A DNA stretch of 64,000 bases, taken from contig CM075655.1 in the NCBI GenBank assembly GCA_037953625.1, positions 75,791,501 to 75,855,500 on the forward strand. The letters are read 5' to 3'. Every line of letters starts with the position of its first letter. Position 1 is the stretch's first letter. The DNA comes from Crotalaria pallida. Taxonomy: Eukaryota; Streptophyta; Magnoliopsida; Fabales; Fabaceae. This document shows positions 44,742 to 55,994 of this stretch, piece by piece. The notes under the pieces are model-generated. The model was not told the DNA's origin, made no database searches, and worked only from the letters and a program-made list of their open reading frames with translations. The position numbers were made by a program, and so were the translations under genes.

Positions 44742-47700
44742 TTAGCTATAGTATGGTTTGAGCTTGGTGGCGTTCCAGGAGTTGTTCAACTGTTGGTTGG
44801 TTAGTGTTTCAAGTCTGTAGGCCCCCGAGCCTGTCTTCGAGATCACTCGGTAGGGACCTTCCCAGTTCTTAGCCAACTTCCCTTCTCTTGAATTTTTCCG
44901 TCCAATGTCAGCTCGTCTAAGGACCAGGTCTCCCACAGCAAAACTCCTCGGAACCACCCATTTGTTGTACTCTCGGGATTGTCTTTCCTTAGCTTTTTTC
45001 TCTCGGTCCGAGGCTAATGATTGGATTTCCTCGCTGAGGGTTAACTCTTCCTTTAACAAATCTTCGTTTACTTCTATTGGTCGCTCGGATATACGGAAGG
45101 TAGGGATCCGAGTTTCAATAGGTAACAAAGCGTCACAACCGTAGGTAAGTTGGAACGGGGTTTCTCCTGTTGAGGTGTGTATGGTCGTTCTGATTGACCA
45201 TAATACCTCGGGAAGGAGGTCAGCCCATGAACCTTCGGCATCCAACAATCTTTTCTTCAAACCGTCGATGATGGTTTTGTTTGCAGCTTCAGCCTGTCCA
45301 TTGGTTTGCGGATGCTCGACGGATGAGAAGTGATGGGTAATATGAAAGTGATTGACAAGTTCTTGGAAAACCTTAGCAGTGAATTGGGTACCGTTGTCGG
45401 TGACCAGGGTGTGTGGGACACCGAAACGGGTGATGATTTGTCTGAGAAAGAACTTTTGAATTTTGGCGGAGGAGATTGTAGCCAACGCCTCGGCCTCAAT
45501 CCACTTTGTGAAATAGTCAACTGCGACCACTACAAATTTTAGCTGCCCCGGGGCTGTTTTGAATTTTCCTATGATGTCCATGCCCCACTGATAGAAGGGC
45601 CATGGTGCAATCATGGAATGTAGCTCCGTTGGGGGGCGCTGAAAAACATTTCCATGGAACTGACAGGAATCGCACTTTTTAACATGTTCCGAGGCGTCGC
45701 TGAGGAGTGTAGGCCAGTAGTAGCCCGCTCGGAGCACTTTGCGGGCCAATGCCTTCGCACCCACATGGTGGCTCGAGATTCCTTCATGAACCTCGGCTAG
45801 TACCAGATCAGCTTCCGCTCGGTCCAGACACCTTAGCATTGGGGAATCTGTTCCCCGTTTGTATAAAATGTTGCCGACCATGGTGTATTGAGCCGCTTGT
45901 CTTACTATCTTCTTTCCTTTGGAGGAGTCGGTAGGTAGGATTTGGAATTGGAGATACTGCTTAATGGGGTCCATCCAGCTGGTGGTTAGAGACACAGCTA
46001 AGATAGCACTCGGCTGGTGAACAGTTTCTTGGATTAGGGTTTTGTTATTCTCTGGTCCTTTAGTATTGGCGAGCTTTGACAGGATATCTGCACGGCTGTT
46101 AGAAGACCTAGGGATGTGGGTGATGGAGAATTGGGGAAAAAGATCTGTGAGAGCTTTGACTTGTTCTAGATATCTCTGAAGGATTGGTTCTTTGGCTTGG
46201 AATTCACCTTTGATTTGAGATACAACTAGCTGGGAATCACTGAAAACTTCAATTTCTGACGCCCCCATTTGATGGGCCATGCGCAAGCCGGCTATCACCG
46301 CTTCGTACTCTGCTTGGTTGTTCGAGGTGGGGAAGTCGAACTTGAGGGAGTACTCCACACAAATGCCAGCTGCGTTTTCAAGGATTATCCCTGCTCCTGC
46401 CCCCTTATTGTGGCTGGAGCCATCAACATAAATTTTCCATGGCTGGGAGGGGTTGGAATAAGTAGAATCTGATAGCTCTGAAACAAAATCTGCTAAAATC
46501 TGGGACTTGAGAGTTTTTCTTGGCTCGTAGGTGATGTCGAACTCAGATAGTTCAACAGACCACGACACCATCCTTCCAGCCAAGTCTGGTCGGTTGAGGA
46601 CCTGCCTGATTGGCTGAGTTGTTCTGAGTACTACGGGGTGGTTCTGAAAGTACTGCCGGAGTCTCCTAGCAGCAATCACCAAAGCAAAGGCGAGTTTTTC
46701 AATTCTGGAATATCTTATCTCAGGCCCCTGGAGGGCCTTGCTGACAAAGTAGATGGGACGCTCGGTTCCCGAGTCGTCTCTGACCAAGACCGAGCTAACA
46801 GATGATTCACTTACGGACAAATACAAAAACAAAGTTTCCCCTTCCCGAGGACTGGTGAGGACGGGAGGGGCCGAGAGGTATTGCTTGAGCTCTGTAAACG
46901 CTTGTTCGCAAGAGTCGTTCCAATGGAAGTTCTTGTTTTTTCTGAGTAACTGGTACCATGGTAAAGCTTTCTTGGCTACTTGAGGGAGAAATCTGGAGAG
47001 GGCCGCCATCCGACCAGTTAGCCTTTGAACTTCTTTGACATTAGATGGGCTGTGCATGTTCAGAATAGCTTGACATTTCTCCGGGTTGGCCTCGATCCCC
47101 CTCTCCGAGAGCATGAAACCTAAAAAGGTCCCGGCTGGGACCCCAAAGGTACACTTATCAGGGTTCAGGCGCATGTTAACTTTTCTGATTCTATCAAAAA
47201 TAGCCACGAGGTCCCGAGGATGGTCCTCCTTCTTCTTACTCTTAGCTATCATATCATCAATGTACACCTCAAGAGTAGGTCCGATCATTCCCGAGAAGAC
47301 CTTGTTCATCATACGCTCGTAGGTTGCGCCAGCGTTTTTCAACCCGAAAGGCATTACCGTGTAGCAGTAAGTTGCCCTTTCAGTGATGAAGGCCGTTTTC
47401 TCCTGATCAGGAGGGTACATCGGGATTTGATTATATCCTGAGTATGCATCCATGAAAGATAAGAGTTGGTAGCCAGATGAGTTGTCCACTAATTTGTCGA
47501 TGATGGGGAGGGGGTACTGGTCCTTTGGGCATGCTTTGTTCAAATCGGTATAGTCGACGCACATGCGCCACTTCCCATTCGATTTCTTGACCAGAACGGT
47601 GTTGGAGAGCCATTCCGAGTAGCTAACCTCCCTTATGAACCCGGCGGAAAGGAGCTCGGATACTTTTTGCTCTATCACTACCGCCTTTTCGGTGCCAACC

Positions 47701-49706
47701 CTTCTCTTCTTTTGGGCGACCGGTTTGGCGGTCGGATAAACACTGAGCCGATGACAGATCAAGTTCGGATCAATCCCCGGCATGTCTGCCGAGGTCCAAG
47801 CGAAAAGATCTTTATTCTTCTTTAAAAGCTCGAGCATTTCTGCTCGTATTTCTTCTGGAAGGTTGGTTCCTAGTTTCACTCTTCTGTCTGGTAGTTTTTC
47901 ATCCAAAACAATGAACTCCCACTCTCCTTCAGGGGTAGGTCTTGAATCATCCAAATCGGACCTAACATCTAGATCCGTCAAGAGTACACTTCCCTTGTTC
48001 AAACTTAACGTTGGCTGGATTTGTTCTGGAATCTTGATCTTTGCCAAACTAGCATTGTAACACAGTCGAGCCTTCTCCTGCTCGGCTCGGATGGTAACTA
48101 CAGTCCTGTCAGTACCTTCAAACTTCATAGCCAGATGGACCGTTGACACGACCGCGCCGAAGGCCTGCAAGCATGTCCTGCCGAGGATGGCATTGTATGC
48201 TGAAGGGCAATCGACTACAAGGAACTTGATAATCTCGGTTCTCGCCGAAGGGTGGTTCCCGAGGGTCACTGGCAGCTGGATGTGACCCTGGGGAACCACT
48301 GCATCCCCAGTAAAGCTGATCAGCTTTCCCTCGAAGGGGGTCAGGTCCGAGTTTTTTAATTTTAGTGCTTCGAAAAGGTTTAGGAACATGATATCTGCCG
48401 AGCTACCCTGATCGACGAATACCCTGGCGACCTCGTAATTACCGATCAAAGCAGTGATGACCATAGGGTCGTTATGACCCGGGATCACCCCTTCAAGATC
48501 ATCATCAGAAAAGCTAATGGGAATACTTCTTGTGGTTCTCTTTCGGATTGGATGGTTGTGAACTGCAAGGACTTGATTGATATATTTCTTTCTGTCGGAC
48601 CGTTTCTCTCCCCCTCCCGCAAAACCTCCAGCAATGGTGTTGACTCGTAGGTTTTGCGGGGATTGATCCGTCGTGGCAACCTCTACCATGGCCACTCGCT
48701 GCTGATTGGTTGGTTGTTGTTGGTTGGTGTTTTGATCGGCTTGCCTGGTTGACGGCCGACCATTCCTGTCAGGGGATGGAGTTCTTCTTCGAGTATGTCG
48801 GTCAAGTGCTTCCCGGACATACTGCTGTAACTTACCGTCCCTGATTAACTGCTCAATCACATCCCTGAGCCAAGTGCATTCATCTGTCGTGTGCCCATAC
48901 CCACCATGATATGAGCAAAATTTGGAGCGATCTTGCCGCTGGCTTCTCTTCAAGGGGGGTGGTCTTTCTATCGCTCGGAGGTCAGTCTGCATTGTTTCCT
49001 GCAGAATTTGGCTTCTTGGGACTGTGAGAGGGGTGTATTGCTCGAATTTCCCTCGGGGAGGTCCAAATCTCCTTTCCCCCCGAGGTCCCCTTCTTTGATC
49101 TTCCCTTCTGTCATCCCTTCTCTCGTCTCTTCTTGATCTCCCCTGGGAGGATGGCTCTCCCCGCTCGCCTCTGTCTCTGTTTCTTTGCCATTTGCTGAAT
49201 TCTTCTAAGTTTATGAACTTAGTAGAACGATGTCTTAGCTCCGCCATATCCCTCGGCGGTTTGCCCACAAGTGAATTTTTGAAATCTCCATTTCGGAGAC
49301 CCTGAGTGAAGAGAAAGACCGCAAAGCTTGGTTCTAAGTTAGGCACGGTCCCTGCCTCCGAATGGAAACGTGAGAGATATTCCCGTAACGGCTCTTCGGT
49401 CTGCTGCATAACGCCCGCTAGCGCGTGGTCGGACTTCGGCTGGACGCAACTAGCGGTGTACCTGTTCAGAAAAACTCTCTTCATCTCTGCCCAGGAGTCA
49501 ATAGAGTTCCTGGGCAAGGCTGAGTACCACCTTAAGACGGGTGGTTGGAGAGTCATGGAGAAAGCTCTGCATTTCATCATGTCTCCACCGTCGTAAAAGT
49601 TCATAGCTCCTTCAAAAGACAAGATATGCTCCAAAGGGTCGGTTAACCCATTATATTTGGAAACACTCGTTGGGCCGAGAAAGGCTGAGGGTGTCTCGTA
49701 TGCCAT
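44742..49706 (-). CDS. Retand gag-pol polyprotein (1654 codons, intact)
   Basis: Cytoplasmic particle and nuclear integration machinery of a Tat-lineage Ty3/gypsy element. Domain order by residue: gag core 55-165 (RWYSALPRNSI...EYLSRFHSEAG); Arg-rich linker 170-230; CX2HX4HX4C knuckle at C264-H267-H272-C277; protease with DQGS at 432; RT 640-860 with YIDD at 815-818; connection/RNase H 930-1065, whose first and last acidic residues are replaced (LYLSVSES, LRTTQP); second, archaeal-type RNase H 1091-1215 with all four acidic residues (D1095, E1133, D1157, D1207); integrase zinc finger H1307-H1314-C1345-C1348; integrase core D1377, D1437, E1473 (spacing D-35-E); GPY motif 1617-1619. No internal stop in 1654 codons. 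The frame is open above the first ATG up to a stop at 49764-49766 and continues the upstream gag ORF by a one-base frame change. Confidence 0.93.
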   Translation of the reverse strand: MAYETPSAFLGPTSVSKYNGLTDPLEHILSFEGAMNFYDGGDMMKCRAFSMTLQPPVLRWYSALPRNSIDSWAEMKRVFLNRYTASCVQPKSDHALAGVMQQTEEPLREYLSRFHSEAGTVPNLEPSFAVFLFTQGLRNGDFKNSLVGKPPRDMAELRHRSTKFINLEEFSKWQRNRDRGERGEPSSQGRSRRDERRDDRREDQRRGPRGERRFGPPRGKFEQYTPLTVPRSQILQETMQTDLRAIERPPPLKRSQRQDRSKFCSYHGGYGHTTDECTWLRDVIEQLIRDGKLQQYVREALDRHTRRRTPSPDRNGRPSTRQADQNTNQQQPTNQQRVAMVEVATTDQSPQNLRVNTIAGGFAGGGEKRSDRKKYINQVLAVHNHPIRKRTTRSIPISFSDDDLEGVIPGHNDPMVITALIGNYEVARVFVDQGSSADIMFLNLFEALKLKNSDLTPFEGKLISFTGDAVVPQGHIQLPVTLGNHPSARTEIIKFLVVDCPSAYNAILGRTCLQAFGAVVSTVHLAMKFEGTDRTVVTIRAEQEKARLCYNASLAKIKIPEQIQPTLSLNKGSVLLTDLDVRSDLDDSRPTPEGEWEFIVLDEKLPDRRVKLGTNLPEEIRAEMLELLKKNKDLFAWTSADMPGIDPNLICHRLSVYPTAKPVAQKKRRVGTEKAVVIEQKVSELLSAGFIREVSYSEWLSNTVLVKKSNGKWRMCVDYTDLNKACPKDQYPLPIIDKLVDNSSGYQLLSFMDAYSGYNQIPMYPPDQEKTAFITERATYCYTVMPFGLKNAGATYERMMNKVFSGMIGPTLEVYIDDMIAKSKKKEDHPRDLVAIFDRIRKVNMRLNPDKCTFGVPAGTFLGFMLSERGIEANPEKCQAILNMHSPSNVKEVQRLTGRMAALSRFLPQVAKKALPWYQLLRKNKNFHWNDSCEQAFTELKQYLSAPPVLTSPREGETLFLYLSVSESSVSSVLVRDDSGTERPIYFVSKALQGPEIRYSRIEKLAFALVIAARRLRQYFQNHPVVLRTTQPIRQVLNRPDLAGRMVSWSVELSEFDITYEPRKTLKSQILADFVSELSDSTYSNPSQPWKIYVDGSSHNKGAGAGIILENAAGICVEYSLKFDFPTSNNQAEYEAVIAGLRMAHQMGASEIEVFSDSQLVVSQIKGEFQAKEPILQRYLEQVKALTDLFPQFSITHIPRSSNSRADILSKLANTKGPENNKTLIQETVHQPSAILAVSLTTSWMDPIKQYLQFQILPTDSSKGKKIVRQAAQYTMVGNILYKRGTDSPMLRCLDRAEADLVLAEVHEGISSHHVGAKALARKVLRAGYYWPTLLSDASEHVKKCDSCQFHGNVFQRPPTELHSMIAPWPFYQWGMDIIGKFKTAPGQLKFVVVAVDYFTKWIEAEALATISSAKIQKFFLRQIITRFGVPHTLVTDNGTQFTAKVFQELVNHFHITHHFSSVEHPQTNGQAEAANKTIIDGLKKRLLDAEGSWADLLPEVLWSIRTTIHTSTGETPFQLTYGCDALLPIETRIPTFRISERPIEVNEDLLKEELTLSEEIQSLASDREKKAKERQSREYNKWVVPRSFAVGDLVLRRADIGRKNSREGKLAKNWEGPYRVISKTGSGAYRLETLTNQQLNNSWNATKLKPYYS

Positions 49707-49752
49707 GATTCTCGGAGTGAAGGGATGGCCAGGATGAGCAGTGTGGTCGGTT

Positions 49753-50283
49753 TCATGTGTCCTCTAAGATTGGGTTTATGGGGGGTGGTGGAGGTAGAGT
49801 GGTGGTTGGGTGGGGGATCAGCTGAGTTGCTAACACCCCTCCGGCCACCGCCTGCATATGGAGCTGTTGGAGATCGGCGATGGCCTTTCCCTGTTGTTCT
49901 AGGATCTTAGCTTGTTGCTTAATGATTTCTTCCAACTGGCTCTCCCTTTGACCACGGGAGTGATCCCTATCATCTCCAGAAACACGGGCGTCGATGGATC
50001 TGCCTGATCCATGGTTTTGGGCATGATTGGGGTTAAGAGAATTTTGGTTCTGGGGGTTTGTTTGCCTGGAATGGACGGTGTAAGGACCACTGTGCGTGCG
50101 AGCTGGAACGGAGTGGTGGCTCCGGGCTGGAATTTGTCTTACTGACGGCATGCTGGGATGTGGAGGGTTTCTCCCATCGAGATCTCCGCCGTTGTCACCA
50201 CTGCCTTCTTGCAAATTCTGATGGTTTCGCCCTGCATGGCGGTTTGCGCCACGCGATGTTGCGTTTCCTCGCGTCTCTACCAT
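49753..50283 (-). CDS. Retand gag N-terminal segment (176 codons), separate frame
   Basis: Starts 47 bases after the 5' LTR and 30 bases after the primer site, so the ATG at 50283 is the natural start. Low-complexity, N/H/R/P-rich (residues 1-110), then a coiled coil at about 115-147 (QLEEIIKQQAKILEQQGKAI) and a proline run (164-168). Ends at a TGA at 49753-49755. The next frame, open from 49763, carries the 'HPFTP' segment that normally links this coiled coil to the gag core, so in one piece the two would make a standard Tat gag. The change needs +1, either a one-base indel or programmed frameshifting. Confidence 0.8.
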   Translation of the reverse strand: MVETRGNATSRGANRHAGRNHQNLQEGSGDNGGDLDGRNPPHPSMPSVRQIPARSHHSVPARTHSGPYTVHSRQTNPQNQNSLNPNHAQNHGSGRSIDARVSGDDRDHSRGQRESQLEEIIKQQAKILEQQGKAIADLQQLHMQAVAGGVLATQLIPHPTTTLPPPPPINPILEDT

Positions 50284-50312
50284 TTTGGGGTGGGAATAGC
50301 AGTTTACAGTTT

Positions 50313-50329
50313 CCCACAGACGGCGCCAA
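50313..50329 (-). other. Retand primer-binding site
   Basis: The minus strand reads TTGGCGCCGTCTGTGGG directly after the 5' LTR (...ATAACA). The first bases (TGGCGCCG) fit the 3' end of a plant tRNA such as tRNA-Asp; I could not verify the tRNA. Confidence 0.6.
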
Positions 50330-50869
50330 TGTTATGTCCTAGACACAATGTTCAGAGTATAACCCTAGCTCAAGGGTATGGAAGACCTAAGAGCTAGAAT
50401 ACGGTCTGATATTACTGTGTGATTTTGTTGGTATGCTAGCTATCCAGTTGGGATAACTAGGGTTTCCCTAATCACAAGTGTGTGCTAGTGTATGATTAGG
50501 GAGAAAGAACGTACCTGAGCCCCTAGCTGGAGACAGCTATTTATAGGGGGAGCGGTGTTGTACCCTATGGGCCTGTACGGAGGTCCAGTAGGGCTGACGT
50601 GTCCCTTTATAGGATAAGGGATGAGTCATTCATCCTTATCCTGTTAGCGGTTAGTCTTATCTGGATGGCGAGCTAGGCTCACGCGCCCTTAGCTTGGACT
50701 CTTTAAGGGAAGAGGTCCCTGTACTCGGTCCAGAGTCGTTAGGGTGGGTCCTATGGCATGTGCTCGGCCCAAAGATGCGTGACCCGGCAGAATGAGAATT
50801 CTGGTCGGCCAGTGAGTATTCTGGTCGGCCGAGGGCGTTATAGGGTAGACCGAGGGTCGGTCTACCACA
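50330..50869 (-). repeat. Retand 5' LTR
   Basis: 540 bp. Three differences from the 3' LTR (one in CTGATATTAC, two in CTGGATGGCGAGC). TATA element on the minus strand at 50537-50546 (CTATAAATAG). Confidence 0.92.
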
Positions 50870-51249
50870 ACCTCAATCACATCAGCATCCAGATATTCTT
50901 CTTCCATATACTCCTCGGGATCCTCCTCGGGCTCACTTTCTTCCATGGCATCAAACGCATCGTCAGACAATTCATTCAAGGCTTCATCCAGTTCCTCTAG
51001 TTCCTCCGCCTCAGGGTCGATACGTGCTGGCAAAGGCATTGGATACCCACCATGGTAATCCGCCGGTCCACCAACTTGTAGATCCGAAAGCACAAAGCGA
51101 CATCTGCGGGAATCTGGTTCGGTCCCTCGGAGGGTATGGTCGGGGTCAAAGATACGGACTTCAGATACTCCATGCCATTCCCAACCACGGCGATTGACTT
51201 CCCATCGACCTTCGTCGTGAATCTCGAATGTGAACTTAACAGGATCCAT
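50870..51249 (-). pseudogene. LTR ORF of family C, copy in LTR 2, truncated by Retand
   Basis: The first 125 or so codons match the ORF of LTR 1 (V for F at position 4, H at 11 and 27, R for P at 55 among the differences). The frame then reads into the Retand LTR and stops at 50689, giving a chimeric 186-codon frame. The genuine C-terminal codons lie at 40484-40534. Confidence 0.6.
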
Positions 51250-54200
51250 AGACTATAGGTTGACAACATAAGGGTAGATACATAGCCACAGACAGAAGAA
51301 TTTGAGAGAGTAAGTATTCCCAGACATGTTATGCCAACAGTGTGGAATTACAGTAGGTAAAATATTAAGATAGACAAACCATACGAACAAACAACAAAGG
51401 AAAGCAGACTCACAACTCATACAAAGACTGACCTCATTCCCTTATTCTCTTTTACTTGCTACCTATGCCTACTTCGCAATACATGCAATTAACTGCTTCT
51501 GCTGCGCACTCTGACTCCACCACCATATAAGCTCATCTACTTTCCTACTTCCTCGCAAAGATTATTCACAACCATACCTTATTTATATATATATATATAA
51601 ATATATATATATATTCTTTTCTTTCTTTTCTTATTTAAATTTTATGAATTCGAAACCATCAATGATGCAAGGGATTTAAAATCATCATTGAGGAAAACGC
51701 TTTCAAGTTAGCACACTCGTCTACATCTCCTCGGTACACCACCCAACCTAATCGAAAGCAAACAGGAGTACAGGACCTTTACCGTGCGGGCACGACAGCT
51801 GTCAACACAAATGGTCCCAGACCAGGAGGACTCAGCCTCAATAATATCAATTCAATAATCAGGCTCACTGCCTCGCAGTGGCAAACAAAATGCCCCACTC
51901 CAGTCCCTCTCACTGTTCTCGATTTGCAATCTAGGGGGAGACAGTACTGGTTCTAGCTTGCAAAGCAGGACGTGCCACAGCATTAGACCCAGTCCCCACC
52001 ACGTTAGTGCGCCACTTGTAGAATTGTCCCGCCTAGAAGAGTACTCTAGACTTCTTGACGTATCACCGTCATTGTCCTCCCCTAATGCAATCTCGTCCTA
52101 AGTATCCGCAGATACTTATCGTTCCTTCCTCTCCACTACTTCAGGTTAACTCTCATATCTCACCGCGTTAGTACATGTCTTTTAATTAATTAAAGCTTAT
52201 CCTATTGGTCGGCCCATCCTTCGTACATCCCTTCAACGGGTCCCGACCTCTAATATTCTCAGAACAATTCTTATCTCAACATAGCACAGAGCTGGCCTTT
52301 CCATGGCACATCAATTTCCTCCACTCATCATCCAACACAACAACATCTTTTCAAATAATGTTTCATAAACATTTCACCACCTCTTTTCAAAACTGCGGTT
52401 TCACAAACAATTCCTTTCAAAATAACATCTCGTTGACTCTTTTCAAAAATGAGGTTTCCACAAAATTCTGTTCAGAAGTAAGATCTTTACAAAATAGTAC
52501 AAACTCTTTCAAAATATGAGTTCTCCAGAATCCTTTTCAAATAACATTTCTCAAATGAAGTTTTATCAAAATACTTTCGAAAATGACGTTTTTTGTAAAC
52601 TCTTGCCAAAAATATCTTTTTAGAAAAACCTTTCCAAAAAACATTATTACTGCTGAGCGTTAGTGGAGGAGCAAGCTCAACTCAACACCAAACCCAGACT
52701 AAAACCAAAGAACAAAGGAGTTCAACTCCACAACTTCACCCTTATACCCCTTCTTAGCTAGACCTCAGAAAGCAATCATTCCACATTGACACCCCAAGCT
52801 CTGGCTCAACATTAAGCTCTCATCACTTAGTCTTTTATTCATTATTACTATCGTTCACAATATTCTCATGCTTCACAACCGATCCGCTCTTATCATATGT
52901 AATTAACTTTATGAGTAAGCAATTAAACAATATATTAAAATGCAGACACGAATAAATAAATCACTGACCCACTCATACTGACTCAGGACACTAAGTTTCG
53001 ACTTTTGAGATGGTCGAAACACTTAATAAGTTACCTAAAGACCACGGTGTTTAGGGGAAACTTCTCTCTCACCTCGATTGACGACAACTCTCACTATACG
53101 CTCCTTGGTTCCCGATGCGGCGCTCGTAACAGCTTCCCGATTATTACTGGAACTCAAATAGTTCTTTCTTATTAGGAATTGTTCTTGTATAATTATCCCA
53201 AAACAAAAATCACTTTATCATTTCTTTTCAAAAACTTACTTAATAAAACATGAATAATTTCTTGGCTTCTAAAAAAAAGACACATTTATCTTAAGGTTTT
53301 CTTAAAAAGAATCTTTTATTAAATTAAAACCATGAACTTCAGAAATCATAAGAAAATCTTTTTCAAAACAATATTTTTCAATTAATCAAATCATTTGGCT
53401 CATTCCATTTTCTTTAAAACCGAATCGAAAGAAAATAATACACAATTAAATTAAAACCTTTCAAGAATATTTAAATCATTCAAACACACTCATAATATCA
53501 CAAACCATTCAAAATTCATGCACATAAGACAAAATAAAACACATGCTCCTATTTCCTATACATGGCCGTATCTCACTAGGATGAGACAAGGTTATTTTCG
53601 ATTGCTAATGATTACTAACACATGTCTATATGACAATACATCACTCCAAATTTAAAACATCACATAATAATAAGAGAAAAGAACATTTTTGCTTAAAATA
53701 ATGCTAATCATCATATAAACCAACACACAAGAAGAAATTAATTTATTTTCTTTACTTTTATACCCAAACCGAATAGAACACAAAGAAATCATGCAAACAT
53801 ACACCAATCAATTTAGTTTATTCAAAGATCAACTCAAACCATATAACATAAGGGATAAAAATAGCTTGAAAGAAATTTGTGCCAAAACCGAATGGGTCAT
53901 ATGAGAAAAACACTCAACACAAACATTTATCAAATCAACTTCATTCATACCAAATTAATTCAAACAATACATAAGAAAATGAAATAGCTTAAATAGGATT
54001 TATTCCTAACCCGAATGGAACATGAGATTTTACTTTTAAGTTTTCAATCAAAGATTCAAGTCCCATAGGTTTAGAAATCCTTAATCCTTATCATAAAACA
54101 CACATGCAAAGTAAAACAAACTAACTTTAAACATTTACACATGTAAAACCGTGAGCTTCTCAAGGAATTGGCAAACAAAATTTTAATTTCCTAACACAAT

Positions 54201-54918
54201 AAAATCAAGGGACATGTCCAAGTCTTTAACTTCTAAAAAGAATTCATGCATGCACCTAATATCTCTAGATGGGACAAATTTCAACATGCATGTAAAGGAA
54301 ATGATGATCTAACATGGTATCCTAGGCTTGACCGAATGGCTACATGCATAAGGGCAAAATTTTACAAACTTATTTTCACATGCAAAGAACATACTCAAGG
54401 TCAAATCACTCAAAGCATCATCTTTTTTTTCAAACCATCACCGAATCATCATCATCATACATAAGACCTTAGTCTTAAATTCTTTTTATACAAAAGTTAT
54501 TTCTTAAGCTTGTCACATTTATTTTCCTTGAAGATCCGTGACATGCATCAAAGAAAATTAAGACTTTGCACCAAAACAAACATATAAATTCAAGGTTCAC
54601 ATTTTCTTAAGGGTTACACTTAGATCAAGACATGCAAAACAAGATCAACACAAAAGTACACTCAAACACAAAATCTAACCAAAACCGTAGAGAACAAGAT
54701 GAAAATTAAAACATCCAAGCACAACTATTCAAGATCAAGTTATAAAAATGACATGCAAGGTATCAAAACTTCAAGATCACAAGAAAGTAAAGACATGCAT
54801 CACAGTACAATATTACACTTAAATAATGTCCATATTAAAGTCCTTTTACAAGACCAAAATTACTACACTAAACTTTTCTTAAATAACTACCTTAGATCAA
54901 GGTCTCTAACTAAAATCC

Positions 54919-55122
54919 TCAAACTTCAAGTCCTCTTCTCCTCCTCCTAGGGTTGTGCTTCGGTCTCTTCCTCTCTAAGGTTGATGGTGGTTTTTCTTCT
55001 TGATCTTGGAAGGAAATAAGGTTGAGAAGGAATTTGGGAATGTTTGGATTGAGATCTTTAGGTTTGCACTCCTTGTTTTCCTCTTCTCCCTTACGGTCCC
55101 TCTCTCTCTTCTCTAAAGTCAC
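54919..55122 (-). CDS. Small basic leader ORF in C LTR 2
   Basis: Same 67-residue peptide as at 37450-37653. Low confidence as a real gene for the same reasons. Confidence 0.18.
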   Translation of the reverse strand: MTLEKRERDRKGEEENKECKPKDLNPNIPKFLLNLISFQDQEEKPPSTLERKRPKHNPRRRRRGLEV

Positions 55123-55994
55123 AAGAGTTTGATGTTCTCTTGGACAAGGTGTTTAGAAATGGAGTGTGTGAAGATGGAAAATGGCTAACCAACACAATCC
55201 TACACGGTTCTATAAGCAAGAGCAATGGCTTGGGATTTTCCTATTTGGTCCTCGGCTCAAGGGGTTGTGCAAGGGGTGATTTGGGCAATTCTAAAGTTTG
55301 CATGGGAGAGGTCTTGTCAATGGAGGGTGACAAGGTTGATGAAAGTCTTCATAGCCTTCATTAGTCACCACTCTAGCTTCCTCCTATTTCTATTTGAATT
55401 TCCTATTTCTTAATGGGTAAGAAAATCAACTCACTTGGTTCCCTCTTCTACTCCTATTCGGCCGAACACACCCACACACATACACATATACAATTCCATT
55501 TCAAATCATCATCACATAGCATAAAATAATGCATGCATTTAACACATATTTTCTCATGTACATCATGTTTCATACTTAAGCATACGGCATACACACATAT
55601 ACCATGCACAATTTATGCATTCATTTATTTAAACTTACCAACTAAATTTCATATATAATGCTTATAACACACATCCACAATTTCAAAAATTCAAAAATAC
55701 AAACTTTAAGGAAATCAATTTATCTTATTAATTTAATCTCAAAAATAAACTTTACACAAATTTGGAATAAAACCATATTTCCACGTAAATCAAAGACTTT
55801 CAAAAGAAAGAAGAAATTTATTTAAACTTCAAATTATCTTGATAATAAGAAAATTCGTTTCTCAAAATGAAATCAACTCAAATAAAAATCATTTTTCCAA
55901 AACATTTCACTGAAAACCTTTCTTAAATTCTAAAAATTATTTTTAAATAAAATCTTATCGAATTATTTGAGTCCAGAAAATGCGGGTTGTTACA

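Larger units (their letters stand above)
40535..50869 (-). mobile_element. Retand/Tat-lineage Ty3/gypsy element, nearly complete and young
   Basis: LTRs of 540 bp (40535-41074, 50330-50869) differ at only three positions. Target duplication ACCTC at 40530-40534 and 50870-50874; the empty site is readable in C LTR 1 (about 33368) and LTR 3 (about 57999) as GTCGACCTCAATCAC. Minus-strand order: gag N-terminal ORF (50283-49753), gag-pro-RT-RH-aRH-integrase (49706-44742), spacer, antisense ORF (plus strand 41747-44212), polypurine tract and 3' LTR. Two RNase H domains and an antisense extra ORF after integrase are the hallmarks of the Tat/Retand lineage. A frame change in gag and an in-frame stop in the antisense ORF are the only obvious defects. 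Confidence 0.92.
40102..55994 (-). repeat. C LTR 2, interrupted by the Retand element
   Basis: LTR sequence at 40102-40534 and 50870-55994; about 5553 bp without the insertion. Shares ATAATTG, CCGTTAAA, GGAGTTTACATCAGG and the shortened CTTTTAATTAATTAAAG with LTR 3. Private features: a deletion of about 36 bp near 52410 and an expanded, interrupted AT tract at 51583-51613. Confidence 0.87.
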
